Shown here: positions 23,085-32,535 of the stretch, one piece after another
How the letters are laid out: the number at the start of each line of letters is the position of its first letter
Numbering within the stretch: the stretch's first letter is position 1
Source of the DNA: Roseovarius sp.
GTDB lineage: Bacteria; Pseudomonadota; Alphaproteobacteria; Rhodobacterales; Rhodobacteraceae
Length of the DNA: 64,000 nt
Direction of reading: 5' to 3'
NCBI RefSeq assembly: GCF_027019125.1
Contig: NZ_JALUXE010000024.1
Coordinates: 1 to 64,000, forward strand
Made by a program: the position numbers and the translations under genes
The notes under the pieces: generated by a model
Told to the model about the DNA's origin: nothing
Seen by the model: only the letters and a program-made list of their open reading frames with translations
Databases searched by the model: none

Positions 23085-25975
23085 TCCGCCGCCGGCAGGA
23101 TCCGGCGCGCGCGGGTCGCCTGCGCCGCGTAATCCTCTTGCCAGTCCGTCGGCCCGTTCGAGAGCGAAACCTGCACCGCCGTCACCTTGTATTCCGGACA
23201 GTTGGTGGCCCAGTCGGAATAGTCGGTCGTGATGACGTTGGCCTGCGTATCAGGGTGGTGGAAAGTGGTATAGACCACGCCCGGACTGACACGATCGGTC
23301 AACTTGGCCCTCAGCGTCGTCTCACCCGACCGGGAGGCCAGCCGCACCCAGTCACCATCGTTGAGACCCCGGTTCTCGGCATCGTGCGGATGAATCTCCA
23401 GCACGTCGGCCTCATGCCACACCACATTGTCCGTGCGTCTTGTCTGCGCGCCGACATTGTATTGCGACAGGATGCGACCGGTGGTCAGCAGCAGCGGAAA
23501 GCGCGGGCCGGTCTTTTCGTCTGTCGCCACGTATTCGGTGACGATGAACCGTCCCTTGCCCCGCACGAAGCCATCCACGTGCATCAGCGGCGTGCCGTCC
23601 GGATGCGCTTGATTGCACGGCCATTGCACCGATCCCTTTTCCTCGAGCAGGGCATAATCCACCCCGGCAAAGGATGGGGTTGTCGCCGCGATTTCATCCA
23701 TGATCTGGCTGGGATGGGTGTAGGCCCAACCGGCCCCCATGGCGTTCGCCAAGAGTTGCGTCACCTCCCAATCGGCATAGCCGTTCTTCGGGGCCATGAC
23801 CCGGCGCACGCGGTTGATGCGGCGCTCGGCATTGGTGAATGTCCCGTCCTTTTCGAGGAAGGTCGAGCCGGGCAGAAAGACATGCGCGTAATTCGCCGTC
23901 TCATTCAGGAAGAGGTCATGCACGATGACGCAGTCCATCGCCGCAAGGCCCGCCGCCACGTGTTTGGTGTCCGGATCGGATTGCAGAATGTCCTCGCCTT
24001 GGCAATACAGCCCCTTGAAAGAGCCTTCGACTGCCGCGTCCAGCATGTTGGGGATACGCAGGCCGGGTTCCGGATCGATCTCGACGCCCCATGTGGTCTC
24101 GAATATCTCGCGCGCCTCGGACAGCTTTACATGGCGATACCCAGGCAATTCGTGCGGGAAAGACCCCATATCACAGGAACCTTGCACGTTGTTCTGACCG
24201 CGCAGCGGGTTCACGCCCACACCGGGGCGGCCGATGTTGCCGGTCAGCATCGCGAGGTTGGCGATGCCCATCACGGTTGTCGAGCCTTGGCTGTGCTCGG
24301 TCACGCCCAGCCCATAATAGATTGCGCCATTGCCACCACGGGCAAAGGTGCGGGCCGCCGCGCGCAGTTCCCCTGCGGGAACCCCGGTCAGAAGCTGGGT
24401 CGCCTCGGGCGAGTGGCGCGCGTCCGAAACGAACTCGGCATAGACCTGGAACTCATCCCAGTCGCAGCGCTCGCGGATGAAAGCCTCGTCCATGAGCCCC
24501 TCGGTCACGATCACATGCGCCAGCGCGGTCACGACTGCGACGTTGGTGCCGGGTGTCAAGGCAAGGTGGTGCGCCGCCTGGATATGCGCCGACTTTACAA
24601 GGTCGATGCGGCGCGGGTCGATGACGATCAGCTTCGCACCGGCGCGCAGGCGCTTTTTCAGCCGGCTGGCAAAGACGGGGTGACCGTCGGTCGGATTCGC
24701 GCCGATGACGATGACGACGTCGGTCTGTTCGACGCTGTCGAAATCCTGCGTCCCGGCAGAAGTGCCAAAGGTCTGGCCCAGACCATAGCCGGTGGGCGAA
24801 TGGCAGACCCGCGCGCAGGTGTCCGTGTTGTTGTTGCCAAAGACTGCGCGCGTCAGTTTCTGCACAAGATAGGTTTCCTCGTTCGTGCAGCGGCTTGAGG
24901 TGATGACGCCGATGGACTTCTTGCCATAGGTCTGTTGCAACCCGCGCAAGCGGTTCGCGGCAAAGCTCAGCGCCTCGTCCCAGCTGACTTCGCGCCAGGG
25001 CTGGTCAATCGTGTCGCGGATCATCGGGTTCAGGATGCGGTCGCGGTGGTTGGCATAGCCATAGGCGAACCGGCCCTTGACACAGCTATGCCCGCGGTTG
25101 GCCTTGCCGTGCTTGTAGGGCACCATGCGCACCAGATCATCGCCCTGCAATTCCGCCTTGAACGAGCAGCCCACGCCGCAATAGGCGCAGGTGGTCACGA
25201 CAGAGCGATCCGGCGTGCCCATCTCGATGATGGATTTTTCCTGCAGCGTCGCGGTCGGGCAGGCCTGCACGCAGGCACCGCAGGACACGCAGTCCGAGGA
25301 CAGGAAGTCATCCCCTGCCCCGCCCGCCGACACGCGGCTGTCGAACCCGCGCCCTGCGATGGTCAGCGCAAAGGTGCCCTGCACCTCTTCGCAAGCGCGG
25401 ACGCAGCGGTTGCAAACGATGCATTTGGACGGATCGTAGCTGAAATAGGGGTTGGAATCGTCCTTAGGCAGCCATTCGGGATTAGCCTCGCCACTGGTGT
25501 TGCGCGCGGCAAAGTGGTTGGCCATACCGCCATGTTCCGGTGCCTTGTAGCGCACATCGCGCAGGCCGACCGCCCCCGCCATGTCCTGGAGCTCGCAATC
25601 GCCATTGGCCGAGCAGGTCAGGCAGTCCAGCGGATGATCCGAGATATAGAGCTCCATGACGCCCTTGCGGATCTTGCGCACCTTGGCCGAGTTGGTGTCG
25701 ACAACCATGCCCGGCAGAACCGGCGTGGTGCAAGAGGCGGGCGTGCCTCGGCGCCCTTCGATTTCCACCGCGCAGAGACGACAGGATCCGAACGCCTCAA
25801 GATTGTCAGAAGCGCAGAGCTTGGGGATCTGGATGCCGATTTCGGCCGCCGCACGCAGCACGGACGTGCCCTCGGGCACGGTGACCTCAAAGCCGTCGAT
25901 GGTGAGGGTGACCGGCTTGCCCGTCTTGGCGGGCGTGCCCATATCGCGGTCGTCAGGAATGATGAAATCCTTCAT
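23081..25975 (-). CDS. fdsA: NAD-dependent formate dehydrogenase, catalytic alpha subunit
   Basis: A 964-aa molybdenum enzyme. An N-terminal NuoG-like part (residues 15-250) binds [2Fe-2S] and [4Fe-4S] clusters (CASDNLEAFGSCRLC; CIVCNRCVRAC; CVSCGACVQACP). The Mo-bis-MGD domain begins with CAYCGVGCSF, and the metal ligand is a Cys in CARVCHSPTG, so the enzyme needs no selenocysteine. It oxidises formate to CO2 in the cytoplasm. It overlaps fdsB by 4 bp. The start at 25975 is chosen over upstream frame because GGAGG precedes it and the protein then begins as in relatives. Confidence 0.95.
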   Translation of the reverse strand: MKDFIIPDDRDMGTPAKTGKPVTLTIDGFEVTVPEGTSVLRAAAEIGIQIPKLCASDNLEAFGSCRLCAVEIEGRRGTPASCTTPVLPGMVVDTNSAKVRKIRKGVMELYISDHPLDCLTCSANGDCELQDMAGAVGLRDVRYKAPEHGGMANHFAARNTSGEANPEWLPKDDSNPYFSYDPSKCIVCNRCVRACEEVQGTFALTIAGRGFDSRVSAGGAGDDFLSSDCVSCGACVQACPTATLQEKSIIEMGTPDRSVVTTCAYCGVGCSFKAELQGDDLVRMVPYKHGKANRGHSCVKGRFAYGYANHRDRILNPMIRDTIDQPWREVSWDEALSFAANRLRGLQQTYGKKSIGVITSSRCTNEETYLVQKLTRAVFGNNNTDTCARVCHSPTGYGLGQTFGTSAGTQDFDSVEQTDVVIVIGANPTDGHPVFASRLKKRLRAGAKLIVIDPRRIDLVKSAHIQAAHHLALTPGTNVAVVTALAHVIVTEGLMDEAFIRERCDWDEFQVYAEFVSDARHSPEATQLLTGVPAGELRAAARTFARGGNGAIYYGLGVTEHSQGSTTVMGIANLAMLTGNIGRPGVGVNPLRGQNNVQGSCDMGSFPHELPGYRHVKLSEAREIFETTWGVEIDPEPGLRIPNMLDAAVEGSFKGLYCQGEDILQSDPDTKHVAAGLAAMDCVIVHDLFLNETANYAHVFLPGSTFLEKDGTFTNAERRINRVRRVMAPKNGYADWEVTQLLANAMGAGWAYTHPSQIMDEIAATTPSFAGVDYALLEEKGSVQWPCNQAHPDGTPLMHVDGFVRGKGRFIVTEYVATDEKTGPRFPLLLTTGRILSQYNVGAQTRRTDNVVWHEADVLEIHPHDAENRGLNDGDWVRLASRSGETTLRAKLTDRVSPGVVYTTFHHPDTQANVITTDYSDWATNCPEYKVTAVQVSLSNGPTDWQEDYAAQATRARRILPAAE

Positions 25976-27480
25976 TCGGCGGCCTCCTTCAGGCGAGCGA
26001 AATCGTCGGGGAAATGGGTGACGGCGGACATGACCGGGAACGGGGTAAAGCCCCCCAGCGCACAGAGCGAGCCGTCCTTCATGGTCTCGCACAGGTCGGC
26101 CAACAGCGGCAGCGCGTCGGCGTCGCCCTGCGCGATCCGGTCGATGGTTTCGACGCCACGCACCGCCCCGATCCGGCAGGGGGTGCATTTGCCACAGCTT
26201 TCGACCGCGCAGAATTCCATGGCAAAGCGCGCCATGCCCAGCATGTCGGTCGTGTCGTCGAAAACGGTCAGCCCGGCATGGCCGATCAAGCCGCCCGCCA
26301 CGTCGAATTCTTCGTAGCCCAGCGGTGTGTCGAATTTTGACACAGGCATATAGGGCCCTAGCGGTCCACCGACCTGCACCGCCTTGACGGGGCGGCCCGA
26401 AAGGGTGCCGCCGCCAAGGTCATTCACCACATCGCCAAGGCTGATGCCAAAGGCGGTCTCGAACAGCCCGCCGCGCGCCACATTGCCCGCGATCTGGAGC
26501 GTCACGGTGCCACGCGACCGGCCAAGGCCGAAATCGGCGTAGTGCTGCGCGCCCCTCTCGAAGATCACCGGCACGGTCGCGAGGGAAATCACGTTGTTCA
26601 CCACGGTCGGACGCCCAAGGAACCCTTCGAGCGCGGGCAGCGGCGGCTTGGCACGCACCACGCCGCGTTTGCCTTCGAGCGAGTTGAGCAAAGACGTCTC
26701 CTCGCCGCAGACATAGGCGCCCGCACCCTTGCGGATTTCCATGTCGAAGGCTCGGCCGGATCCCAGCACGTTGGCCCCCAGCAGCCCTTCGGCGCGGGCA
26801 ATCTCGACCGCGCGGGTCATAACGGCAATCGCGTCCGGGTATTCCGACCGCAGGTAGACATAGCCCTTGGTGGCACCAACGCCGATTCCCGCGATGGTCA
26901 TGCCCTCGATCAGGGTAAAGGGGTCGCCCTCCATCACCATGCGGTCGGCAAACGTGGCGCTGTCGCCCTCGTCGGCGTTGCAGACGATGTATTTCTGCGG
27001 CGCGTCGGCATCATGCACGGTCTGCCACTTGATGCCGGTGGGAAAGCCCGCGCCGCCCCGTCCACGCAAACCGGACGTCTTGACCTCGTCGACGATCTCC
27101 TGCCCGGTCATGGCCAGCGCGCGGCGTAGTCCGACAAGGCCACCATGCGCCTGATGATCGGCCAGCGACAGAGGATCGATCACACCGACACGGGCGAAGG
27201 TGAGGCGGGTCTGGCGCTTCATCCAGTCGAGATCTTCGACCGGGCCAAGCGCCTTGGCGCTGGTGCCGTCCAGGATGCCCGTCACGTCGGACGGGTCCGT
27301 CGGGCCAAAACCGTGGCGCACACCGTCCACTTCGACCTCGACCAGCGGTTCCAGCCAGATCATCCCGCGTGAACCGGTGCGCACGATCTGCGCCTCGGGG
27401 GTGGCGGCACGCAGGGCGGCAACCACCTCCTCGGCCCCCAGAGCCTTTGCGGCACTGTCCATGGGTACGTAAATCTTCAT
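25972..27480 (-). CDS. fdsB: Formate dehydrogenase beta subunit (NuoF-like)
   Basis: A 502-aa diaphorase subunit. Key sites are GLRGRGGAGFPTGIKWQ (FMN/NADH), GAGAYVCGEETSLLNSLEGK, and the [4Fe-4S] motif ESCGKCTPCRIG near 430. It passes electrons from the alpha subunit to NAD+. The N-terminal ~110 residues include a thioredoxin-like stretch usual for FdsB. It overlaps fdsG and fdsA by 4 bp each, so translation is coupled through the operon. Confidence 0.94.
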   Translation of the reverse strand: MKIYVPMDSAAKALGAEEVVAALRAATPEAQIVRTGSRGMIWLEPLVEVEVDGVRHGFGPTDPSDVTGILDGTSAKALGPVEDLDWMKRQTRLTFARVGVIDPLSLADHQAHGGLVGLRRALAMTGQEIVDEVKTSGLRGRGGAGFPTGIKWQTVHDADAPQKYIVCNADEGDSATFADRMVMEGDPFTLIEGMTIAGIGVGATKGYVYLRSEYPDAIAVMTRAVEIARAEGLLGANVLGSGRAFDMEIRKGAGAYVCGEETSLLNSLEGKRGVVRAKPPLPALEGFLGRPTVVNNVISLATVPVIFERGAQHYADFGLGRSRGTVTLQIAGNVARGGLFETAFGISLGDVVNDLGGGTLSGRPVKAVQVGGPLGPYMPVSKFDTPLGYEEFDVAGGLIGHAGLTVFDDTTDMLGMARFAMEFCAVESCGKCTPCRIGAVRGVETIDRIAQGDADALPLLADLCETMKDGSLCALGGFTPFPVMSAVTHFPDDFARLKEAAE

Positions 27481-27953
27481 GCGCCTGCCTCCGCCAGCAG
27501 CTTGTCCAGTTTTGCCGCATCGACGCGCCCCACGACCCGGTCATCGACCATCGCTGCCGGCGCGCAGGCACAAAGGCCAAGGCAATAGACAGGTTCGATC
27601 GTCACCGCGCCATTCGCCGTTGTGCCGTGCCAATTCAGACCCAACTTGGCCAGAAGCGCGTCCGCCATGGCAGCACCGCCAACGGACTGGCAAGCCTCGG
27701 CGCGGCAGATCTTGAGCACATGACGCCCGGCAGGTTTTTCGCGGAAATCGTGGTAGAAAGTGATCACGCCATGCAGCTCGGCGCGCGTGATGTTCAGCCT
27801 ATCGCAGATCGGCGCATGTGCCTGCGCCGGCACATATCCGAACGCCTCCTGCAAGGCATGCAGCATCGGCAATAGCGGCCCTTCGAGGCGGGCGTGAGCG
27901 TCGATGATCCGGGTGATCTCTTCGACGTCGATGACGGTGGCAGGTTGGGCCAT
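27477..27953 (-). CDS. fdsG: Formate dehydrogenase gamma subunit (NuoE-like)
   Basis: A 158-aa subunit with the NuoE-type [2Fe-2S] site: CRAEACQSVGG, then CLGLCACAPAAMV. It forms the electron-transfer module with FdsB. The ATG at 27953 gives MAQPATVIDVEEITRIIDAH; the upstream frame to 27989 lacks support. It is the first structural gene of the operon, 89 bp downstream of a co-directional LysR gene. Confidence 0.93.
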   Translation of the reverse strand: MAQPATVIDVEEITRIIDAHARLEGPLLPMLHALQEAFGYVPAQAHAPICDRLNITRAELHGVITFYHDFREKPAGRHVLKICRAEACQSVGGAAMADALLAKLGLNWHGTTANGAVTIEPVYCLGLCACAPAAMVDDRVVGRVDAAKLDKLLAEAGA

Positions 27954-28042
27954 GGCTGTCGTCCTCCAATTTGGCCCACCTTGGCACACAGAGCCGGTTG
28001 CCGATCAATAACGGCATTCCGTGAGTCGATAGGTGTTTTGGA

Positions 28043-28930
28043 TCAAACGGCCGCAGGCAGGCGCCGCGCTTCGGTCATCAGGGCCGATAGAACCGGCGTA
28101 CGCGGATCGCAGTGCGGCAGGATCAGCCCCACTTTCTGTGGTCGCTTTTCCCCTTCGAGCGGCACAAGCGCGAGGTCCTTGCCCGCCGACAGAAAGCTGG
28201 CCACGTCGCCGGGCAGGACCGTCATGCAATGGCCCGACACCACGCTCGCAACCAGGGCAATGATCGAGTTCGATTCAATGCAGGTCACAGGGGTCACACC
28301 GTTGTCGGCGAACAACTGGTTGATGATTCGCCGATTCTGCATGTCGGGCGTCAGCAATGCCAGTGTCTCCCCGTCCAGATCGGACCATGCCATCCTTGTC
28401 TTTTTCGCGTGCGCAGACCTTTGGGCACACACGAGAATGTAGCTTTCATCATAGAGCTCTGCGGTATCGACACGACCAAGCGGCTCGTTCTCCAGATATG
28501 ATATTCCGGCATCGGCCTCGAAATCGTCGAGCATTTGCAGGATCTCGCGCGAATTGCGCGACAGAATGGTAAACCTGACATTGGGGTGACGTTCTGAAAA
28601 AGCCGTGCAAAGCCGCCCCGCCCAGGTTTGCGCAGTGGGGATCACCGCCAGCCGCACCTCTCCGGTCAGGCCCTGCCGACTGATGCGCATCTCGTCGCGC
28701 AATTGCCGCGCATCATCGACAATCCGTTTGGCCCAGCTGAGTGCTGTCTGTCCCTCGGGCGTCAGCCCTCCATAGCGCGAGCCGCGATGCACCAATTGCA
28801 CGCCCAACTGCGCTTCCAGTTGCTTGATACCGGCTGACAGTGTCGGTTGCGCAATGTTCAAGCGCTCAGCGGCGCGCCCGAAATGGCATTCCCTTGCAAG
28901 GGCTATAAACATTTCCAGTTTATCGAGCAC
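28043..28930 (-). CDS. LysR-family regulator of the fds operon
   Basis: A 295-aa LysR protein with the helix-turn-helix FGRAAERLNIAQPTLSAGIKQLE at residues 17-39 and a standard effector domain. It lies directly upstream of fdsG on the same strand, where fdsR-type regulators occur in related bacteria. It probably controls formate dehydrogenase expression. An imperfect inverted repeat sits immediately before its start codon. The specific effector is not predictable. Confidence 0.88.
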   Translation of the reverse strand: MLDKLEMFIALARECHFGRAAERLNIAQPTLSAGIKQLEAQLGVQLVHRGSRYGGLTPEGQTALSWAKRIVDDARQLRDEMRISRQGLTGEVRLAVIPTAQTWAGRLCTAFSERHPNVRFTILSRNSREILQMLDDFEADAGISYLENEPLGRVDTAELYDESYILVCAQRSAHAKKTRMAWSDLDGETLALLTPDMQNRRIINQLFADNGVTPVTCIESNSIIALVASVVSGHCMTVLPGDVASFLSAGKDLALVPLEGEKRPQKVGLILPHCDPRTPVLSALMTEARRLPAAV

Positions 28931-28937
28931 GATAAAG

Positions 28938-28972
28938 ATTCCCGATCAAAATTTTTAAACTTAATCGGAAAT
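28938..28972. promoter_or_regulatory. Inverted repeat upstream of the fds LysR gene
   Basis: ATTCCCGAT (28938-28946) and ATCGGAAAT (28964-28972) pair in eight of nine positions around an AT-rich 17-base centre, eight bases upstream of the LysR start. Position and AT content suit an autoregulatory site or promoter. Confidence 0.42.
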
Positions 28973-29022
28973 TCAAAACACCGCGCGACTAGGCACCTGC
29001 GACAGCAGCCCCCTCGAATGCG

Positions 29023-29199
29023 TCAATCATTCGAGGCAGCCTCGAACTCCGGTTCCTTGCGCGGAGGCTGTTTCTTGTCCGGCGACATCAGCAGATTGCC
29101 GAAGAACGCCACGACCAGAGGCGCCGCCCAGCAATAGAGCGTTGCTTTCCAGAGCGAAGGTGCGGGTGATTCCCGCGCAACGTTTGCAAGACGCAGCAC
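29023..29199 (-). CDS. Small single-pass membrane protein, 58 aa, GTG start
   Basis: A short frame that begins with GTG 27 bases after the photolyase-like stop codon, in the same phase. It encodes a hydrophobic segment (LYCWAAPLVVAFFGNLLM) followed by a polar tail rich in Lys, Pro and Glu (PDKKQPPRKEPEFEAASND). The layout looks like a genuine small inner-membrane protein with a cytoplasmic tail. The ribosome-binding site is weak, and no family is recognised. Confidence 0.42.
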   Translation of the reverse strand: MLRLANVARESPAPSLWKATLYCWAAPLVVAFFGNLLMSPDKKQPPRKEPEFEAASND

Positions 29200-29226
29200 G
29201 AAAAATCCCGCCCGACCGCGCGCGCG

Positions 29227-30447
29227 TTAACAAACGAGGCCGGCATCCCTCAGGATTAGCGGGATTTTCTGCTTTACCTTGAAAAAGCCCGCCGTGGCAT
29301 GCGGCCAGATTGCGACGTCCCACGCGCGCCGCCACTCGGCCCATGCAATCTCCCGGCCCGCAAGATGGGGACGCGCGGCGTCGAGCCAGTCATACAGCGG
29401 GCCGCGCGTGACATATGGCGTCACAATCTGCGTCGCCCCCGCCCTGACCGCCCGATGGACCAGAGCCTCGAGATGATCGGCACGCACCATCTCGGCATCC
29501 ATGTTCAGCCGTGCAGCGGCATCCCTCAACGCCCCCTCTTCGAACCGGTGAACCGCCTCGGCCACAGGCAGGGGCGAACGTAGCTGACTACTGGCCAGCA
29601 TGACCACCGCGCGGATATCAAGCATGGCGTGATCAAAATCCTCAACCCGGCAATCTTCATCCGTCAGCAAAAGCAAGGTGGGGCGACCGGATTGCGGGGC
29701 CTGCACCGGGCGCAGCGGCTGAAGCGGCGGCAGCCCCTCCGGCTCGGTTGCCTCAAGGCCGTGGGTCACTTCCGCGAGGTCCTTGGCGCGCGGCGCAAAG
29801 CGGCCATTGGTAAAGGTGGCGATATTGTCGGCGCGCGCCGGATAAGGCTTGCCCCGTGTATGCAGCCCCGCCACCCAGCGCCAACCCAAGGTATTCGCGG
29901 CCGCATCCCCGTCCAGCAGGTGACGATAGAAAAAATCCGCCCCCAAACGCCACGGCAACCCAAGCGTGAATATCCAGATAGAGGCAAACCACATCCGCGC
30001 GTGATTGTGCAGATATCCGGTTTCGACCAGTTCGGCGGCCCAGGCATCGAAACAGGCCAGCCCGGTTTGCCCCTCTGTGGCGCGCTCAAAGTCGCGGCGC
30101 AGGCGGCGATCCTGGTCGAGCGCGGCCAGATCATTCTCAAGCCCCTTCACATAGCTGGACCATACCTGGGGTCTGTGCTCCAGCCAGCCCTTGAAGTATC
30201 CGCGCCAGATCACCTCCTGGACGAATTTCTCGGACTGTTCGGGACCATGTTCTTCAAGAGCAGCCGCGACGACCTCGCTCTCGATCACCAAACGCCGCCG
30301 GATATAGGGCGACAGGCCGGACACCGCGTGATGCGCGCCCGGCCCATGGTCCGTGTTGCGGCCATTGGCATAGCGCCGCCCCATATGCGGCGCAAAAGCG
30401 GCCATGCGTGCCACGCCTTCGGCACGGGTCGCAATCAGATCGGTCAT
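29227..30447 (-). CDS. Photolyase/cryptochrome-like FAD-binding protein with unusual domain order
   Basis: A 406-aa protein. Residues about 40-250 match the helical FAD-binding domain of photolyases: SGLSPYIRRRLV, FVQEVIWRGYFKGWLEHRP, TGYLHNHARMWFASIWIF and LDGDAAANTLGWRWVAGL. In ordinary photolyases this domain is C-terminal; here it is N-terminal and is followed by an alpha/beta-like region (residues 275-400) with PTLLLLTDEDCRVEDFDHA. The protein could be a flavin photoreceptor or DNA-repair relative; repair activity is not shown. The start is ambiguous between 30447 and 30459; 30447 gives the MTDL start I expect. Confidence 0.78.
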   Translation of the reverse strand: MTDLIATRAEGVARMAAFAPHMGRRYANGRNTDHGPGAHHAVSGLSPYIRRRLVIESEVVAAALEEHGPEQSEKFVQEVIWRGYFKGWLEHRPQVWSSYVKGLENDLAALDQDRRLRRDFERATEGQTGLACFDAWAAELVETGYLHNHARMWFASIWIFTLGLPWRLGADFFYRHLLDGDAAANTLGWRWVAGLHTRGKPYPARADNIATFTNGRFAPRAKDLAEVTHGLEATEPEGLPPLQPLRPVQAPQSGRPTLLLLTDEDCRVEDFDHAMLDIRAVVMLASSQLRSPLPVAEAVHRFEEGALRDAAARLNMDAEMVRADHLEALVHRAVRAGATQIVTPYVTRGPLYDWLDAARPHLAGREIAWAEWRRAWDVAIWPHATAGFFKVKQKIPLILRDAGLVC

Positions 30448-30613
30448 CGCGGCTGTCATCCCTCGCAAAACACCTGTGGAGAGGACAGATGACGCGCCCT
30501 CTCCGGATTTCAACACGAGCACAGCCTATGGTCCCTCAAGGAATTCTTTGCCCGCGTGGAATAATCCTGCGAGTGCCCCGTTTCCCTAGCAGAACATCAT
30601 GCAGGAGACGCAC

Positions 30614-31453
30614 ATGCACCGCCACACATTCGCAACAATCGTCACTCCGCATCGGGTCGCCTCGTCATCCGGCACCTTGACCGCACGGGTCATCACACCT
30701 GCGGGACGGTCTGGCCTGTCTCCGCTGGTGGTTCTCCACGGTATCTCGCGCAACGCCGATGAGTTGGTCGATCTGTTCACACCAGAGGCCGAGACAAGCG
30801 GGCGCGTCGTGGTCGTGCCGCATTTTTCCGAACCGGACTGGCCGCATTTCCAACGCCCCTGCCGCGCTGCGCGGCCCGATCAGGCGCTCTTGGCGGTGCT
30901 GTCACATCTGGCCCAGGGCGACGCGGCCTTTGCCGGGCCCGTCGATATCTTTGGACATTCCGGGGGGGCACAACTCGCCCATCGCTTTGCAATGCTCTAT
31001 CCGCATCGCGTGGGGCGCCTCAGCCTCGCTGCTGCCGGGTGGTATTGCCTGCCTGATGCCAGCATGGCCTATCCCTATGGGCTGGGGGTCGATGAAGATC
31101 CCGCAAGCCTGTGCTGGGCACGGCGACATGAGCAGGCCCTCGGCGCATATCTCCGCCTGCCGGTTCAGGTCTTCGTCGGGCTTGAGGATTCCCTTCGCGA
31201 CGACACTCTGCGCAAGACCCCCCGGCTCGACCGTCTTCAGGGGCCGACACGGATCGCAAGGGCCCGGACCTATGTCGCGCACTTCCGCAAAGCGGCGCAG
31301 GCCAAGGGGATCACCCCCGACATCACACTGACCCATTTGCCGGGGATTGGTCATGACGTGACCCAAGCCATTCGCGACGCCGGGCTGGCGACCAAGGTGG
31401 CCCGAGGCGTCAACACATCCCGCAGCTGGTTTCCCCTCGAAGTCGCAAGCTGA
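30614..31453 (+). CDS. Alpha/beta hydrolase
   Basis: A 279-aa alpha/beta-hydrolase fold protein. The nucleophile elbow is GHSGG (near residue 120, in PVDIFGHSGGAQLAHRFAML), an oxyanion-side motif is VVLHGISRN, and a late His is in LPGIGHDVTQA. It is cytoplasmic, with no signal peptide. AGGAG precedes the ATG at 30614. It is followed 29 bp later by a P-loop NTPase gene and then an ABC-like gene on the same strand, so the three probably form one operon. The substrate is unknown. Confidence 0.82.
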   Translation: MHRHTFATIVTPHRVASSSGTLTARVITPAGRSGLSPLVVLHGISRNADELVDLFTPEAETSGRVVVVPHFSEPDWPHFQRPCRAARPDQALLAVLSHLAQGDAAFAGPVDIFGHSGGAQLAHRFAMLYPHRVGRLSLAAAGWYCLPDASMAYPYGLGVDEDPASLCWARRHEQALGAYLRLPVQVFVGLEDSLRDDTLRKTPRLDRLQGPTRIARARTYVAHFRKAAQAKGITPDITLTHLPGIGHDVTQAIRDAGLATKVARGVNTSRSWFPLEVAS

Positions 31454-31482
31454 TCTCACACCCTCACCTCAGGATAACGCCC

Positions 31483-32535
31483 ATGACACATGACATGCTT
31501 TCTTGCCTTGCAGATGCCAAATGGACCTTTTCGACCCGGCGGGTCGATCACGCCGACATTTCCGGACTGGACACCGACTTTGGCGCAGCCCGTGCCGGGG
31601 ATCTGATCCTGGCCCAGGTCGCAAGCCTTGGACAACACCATCGTGTCCAGCTCGCCACGGGGCGCCCATCACTGATCTATCCGGGAGATATGGTGGTTCT
31701 GGCCTGTGGAGCGCGCTATGCGCCCGATCAGTTCGAAGGTCTCGCGGAAATTGATCCCAAAGGGGCCGACCTCTTGGCAGGTGGCGGCTGTATCGGGCGG
31801 ATGGTATCCCGAAATGAACGGATCAAGACTGCGACCCGCCTTTTGCCCGTTGGCCGCCTGCTTGATGACGCGGGCAAGCCCGTGAACCTTGACCGCTATG
31901 CCCTTTCGCCCCTCGCCGGCACCCGCGACATTCCGGTGATCTTTGTTCTTGGCACCGCGATGAACTCGGGCAAGACCTTGGCCACCGCGCAACTGTCGCT
32001 TGGGCTGCGGCGGGCGGGCTACAAGGTGGCCGCGCTCAAAGGAACCGGCACAGGGGCCTTTGGCGACTTCAACGAATATGCCGACACCGGGGCGCATTGG
32101 GTGGCCGATTTCACTGACGCGGGTATGGTCACGACCTACCGCGAACCGCTCGAGCGGGTGAAGGCCGGGCTTGACCTCTTGTTGGGACATGCGGCGCAAC
32201 GGGGGTGCCAGATCGCCGTCATGGAAATCGCCGACGGGCTTTTCCAGCGTGAGACCGGCGCATTGGTCGCGGACCCTTGGTTGCGCGCGCGGCAGTCGGG
32301 CCTGATCTTTTCCTGCGGCGATGCCGTCGCGGCGGCGGGTGGGGTGGCCGAACTGGCCCGGCACGGGCTGCGCCCCGATGCGCTGACCGGCATCCTGAGC
32401 TGTTCACCGATGGCTGCGGCCGAGGCAGAGACCGCCACCGGCGTGCCGGTCCTGCGCAAAACCGATCTGGCTGATCCGGCTGAGGCGAATGTCTTTGCCT
32501 TGCGCGCGTTGGGCACGGATCGGCGGGCCGCGTGA
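31483..32535 (+). CDS. P-loop NTPase of unknown function
   Basis: A 350-aa protein. Residues 1-145 form a beta-rich N-terminal domain. Residues 150-340 form a P-loop domain with Walker A GTAMNSGKT (near 157) and then LKGTGTGAFGDFNEYADTGAHW and VMEIADGLFQRETG. The pattern resembles dethiobiotin-synthetase/MobB-like and DUF1611-like NTPases, without clear membership. It sits between a hydrolase and an ABC half-exporter whose own ATP site is lost, and it overlaps the latter by one base (TGATG). A cofactor- or ligand-processing role is possible but unproven. Confidence 0.68.
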   Translation: MTHDMLSCLADAKWTFSTRRVDHADISGLDTDFGAARAGDLILAQVASLGQHHRVQLATGRPSLIYPGDMVVLACGARYAPDQFEGLAEIDPKGADLLAGGGCIGRMVSRNERIKTATRLLPVGRLLDDAGKPVNLDRYALSPLAGTRDIPVIFVLGTAMNSGKTLATAQLSLGLRRAGYKVAALKGTGTGAFGDFNEYADTGAHWVADFTDAGMVTTYREPLERVKAGLDLLLGHAAQRGCQIAVMEIADGLFQRETGALVADPWLRARQSGLIFSCGDAVAAAGGVAELARHGLRPDALTGILSCSPMAAAEAETATGVPVLRKTDLADPAEANVFALRALGTDRRAA

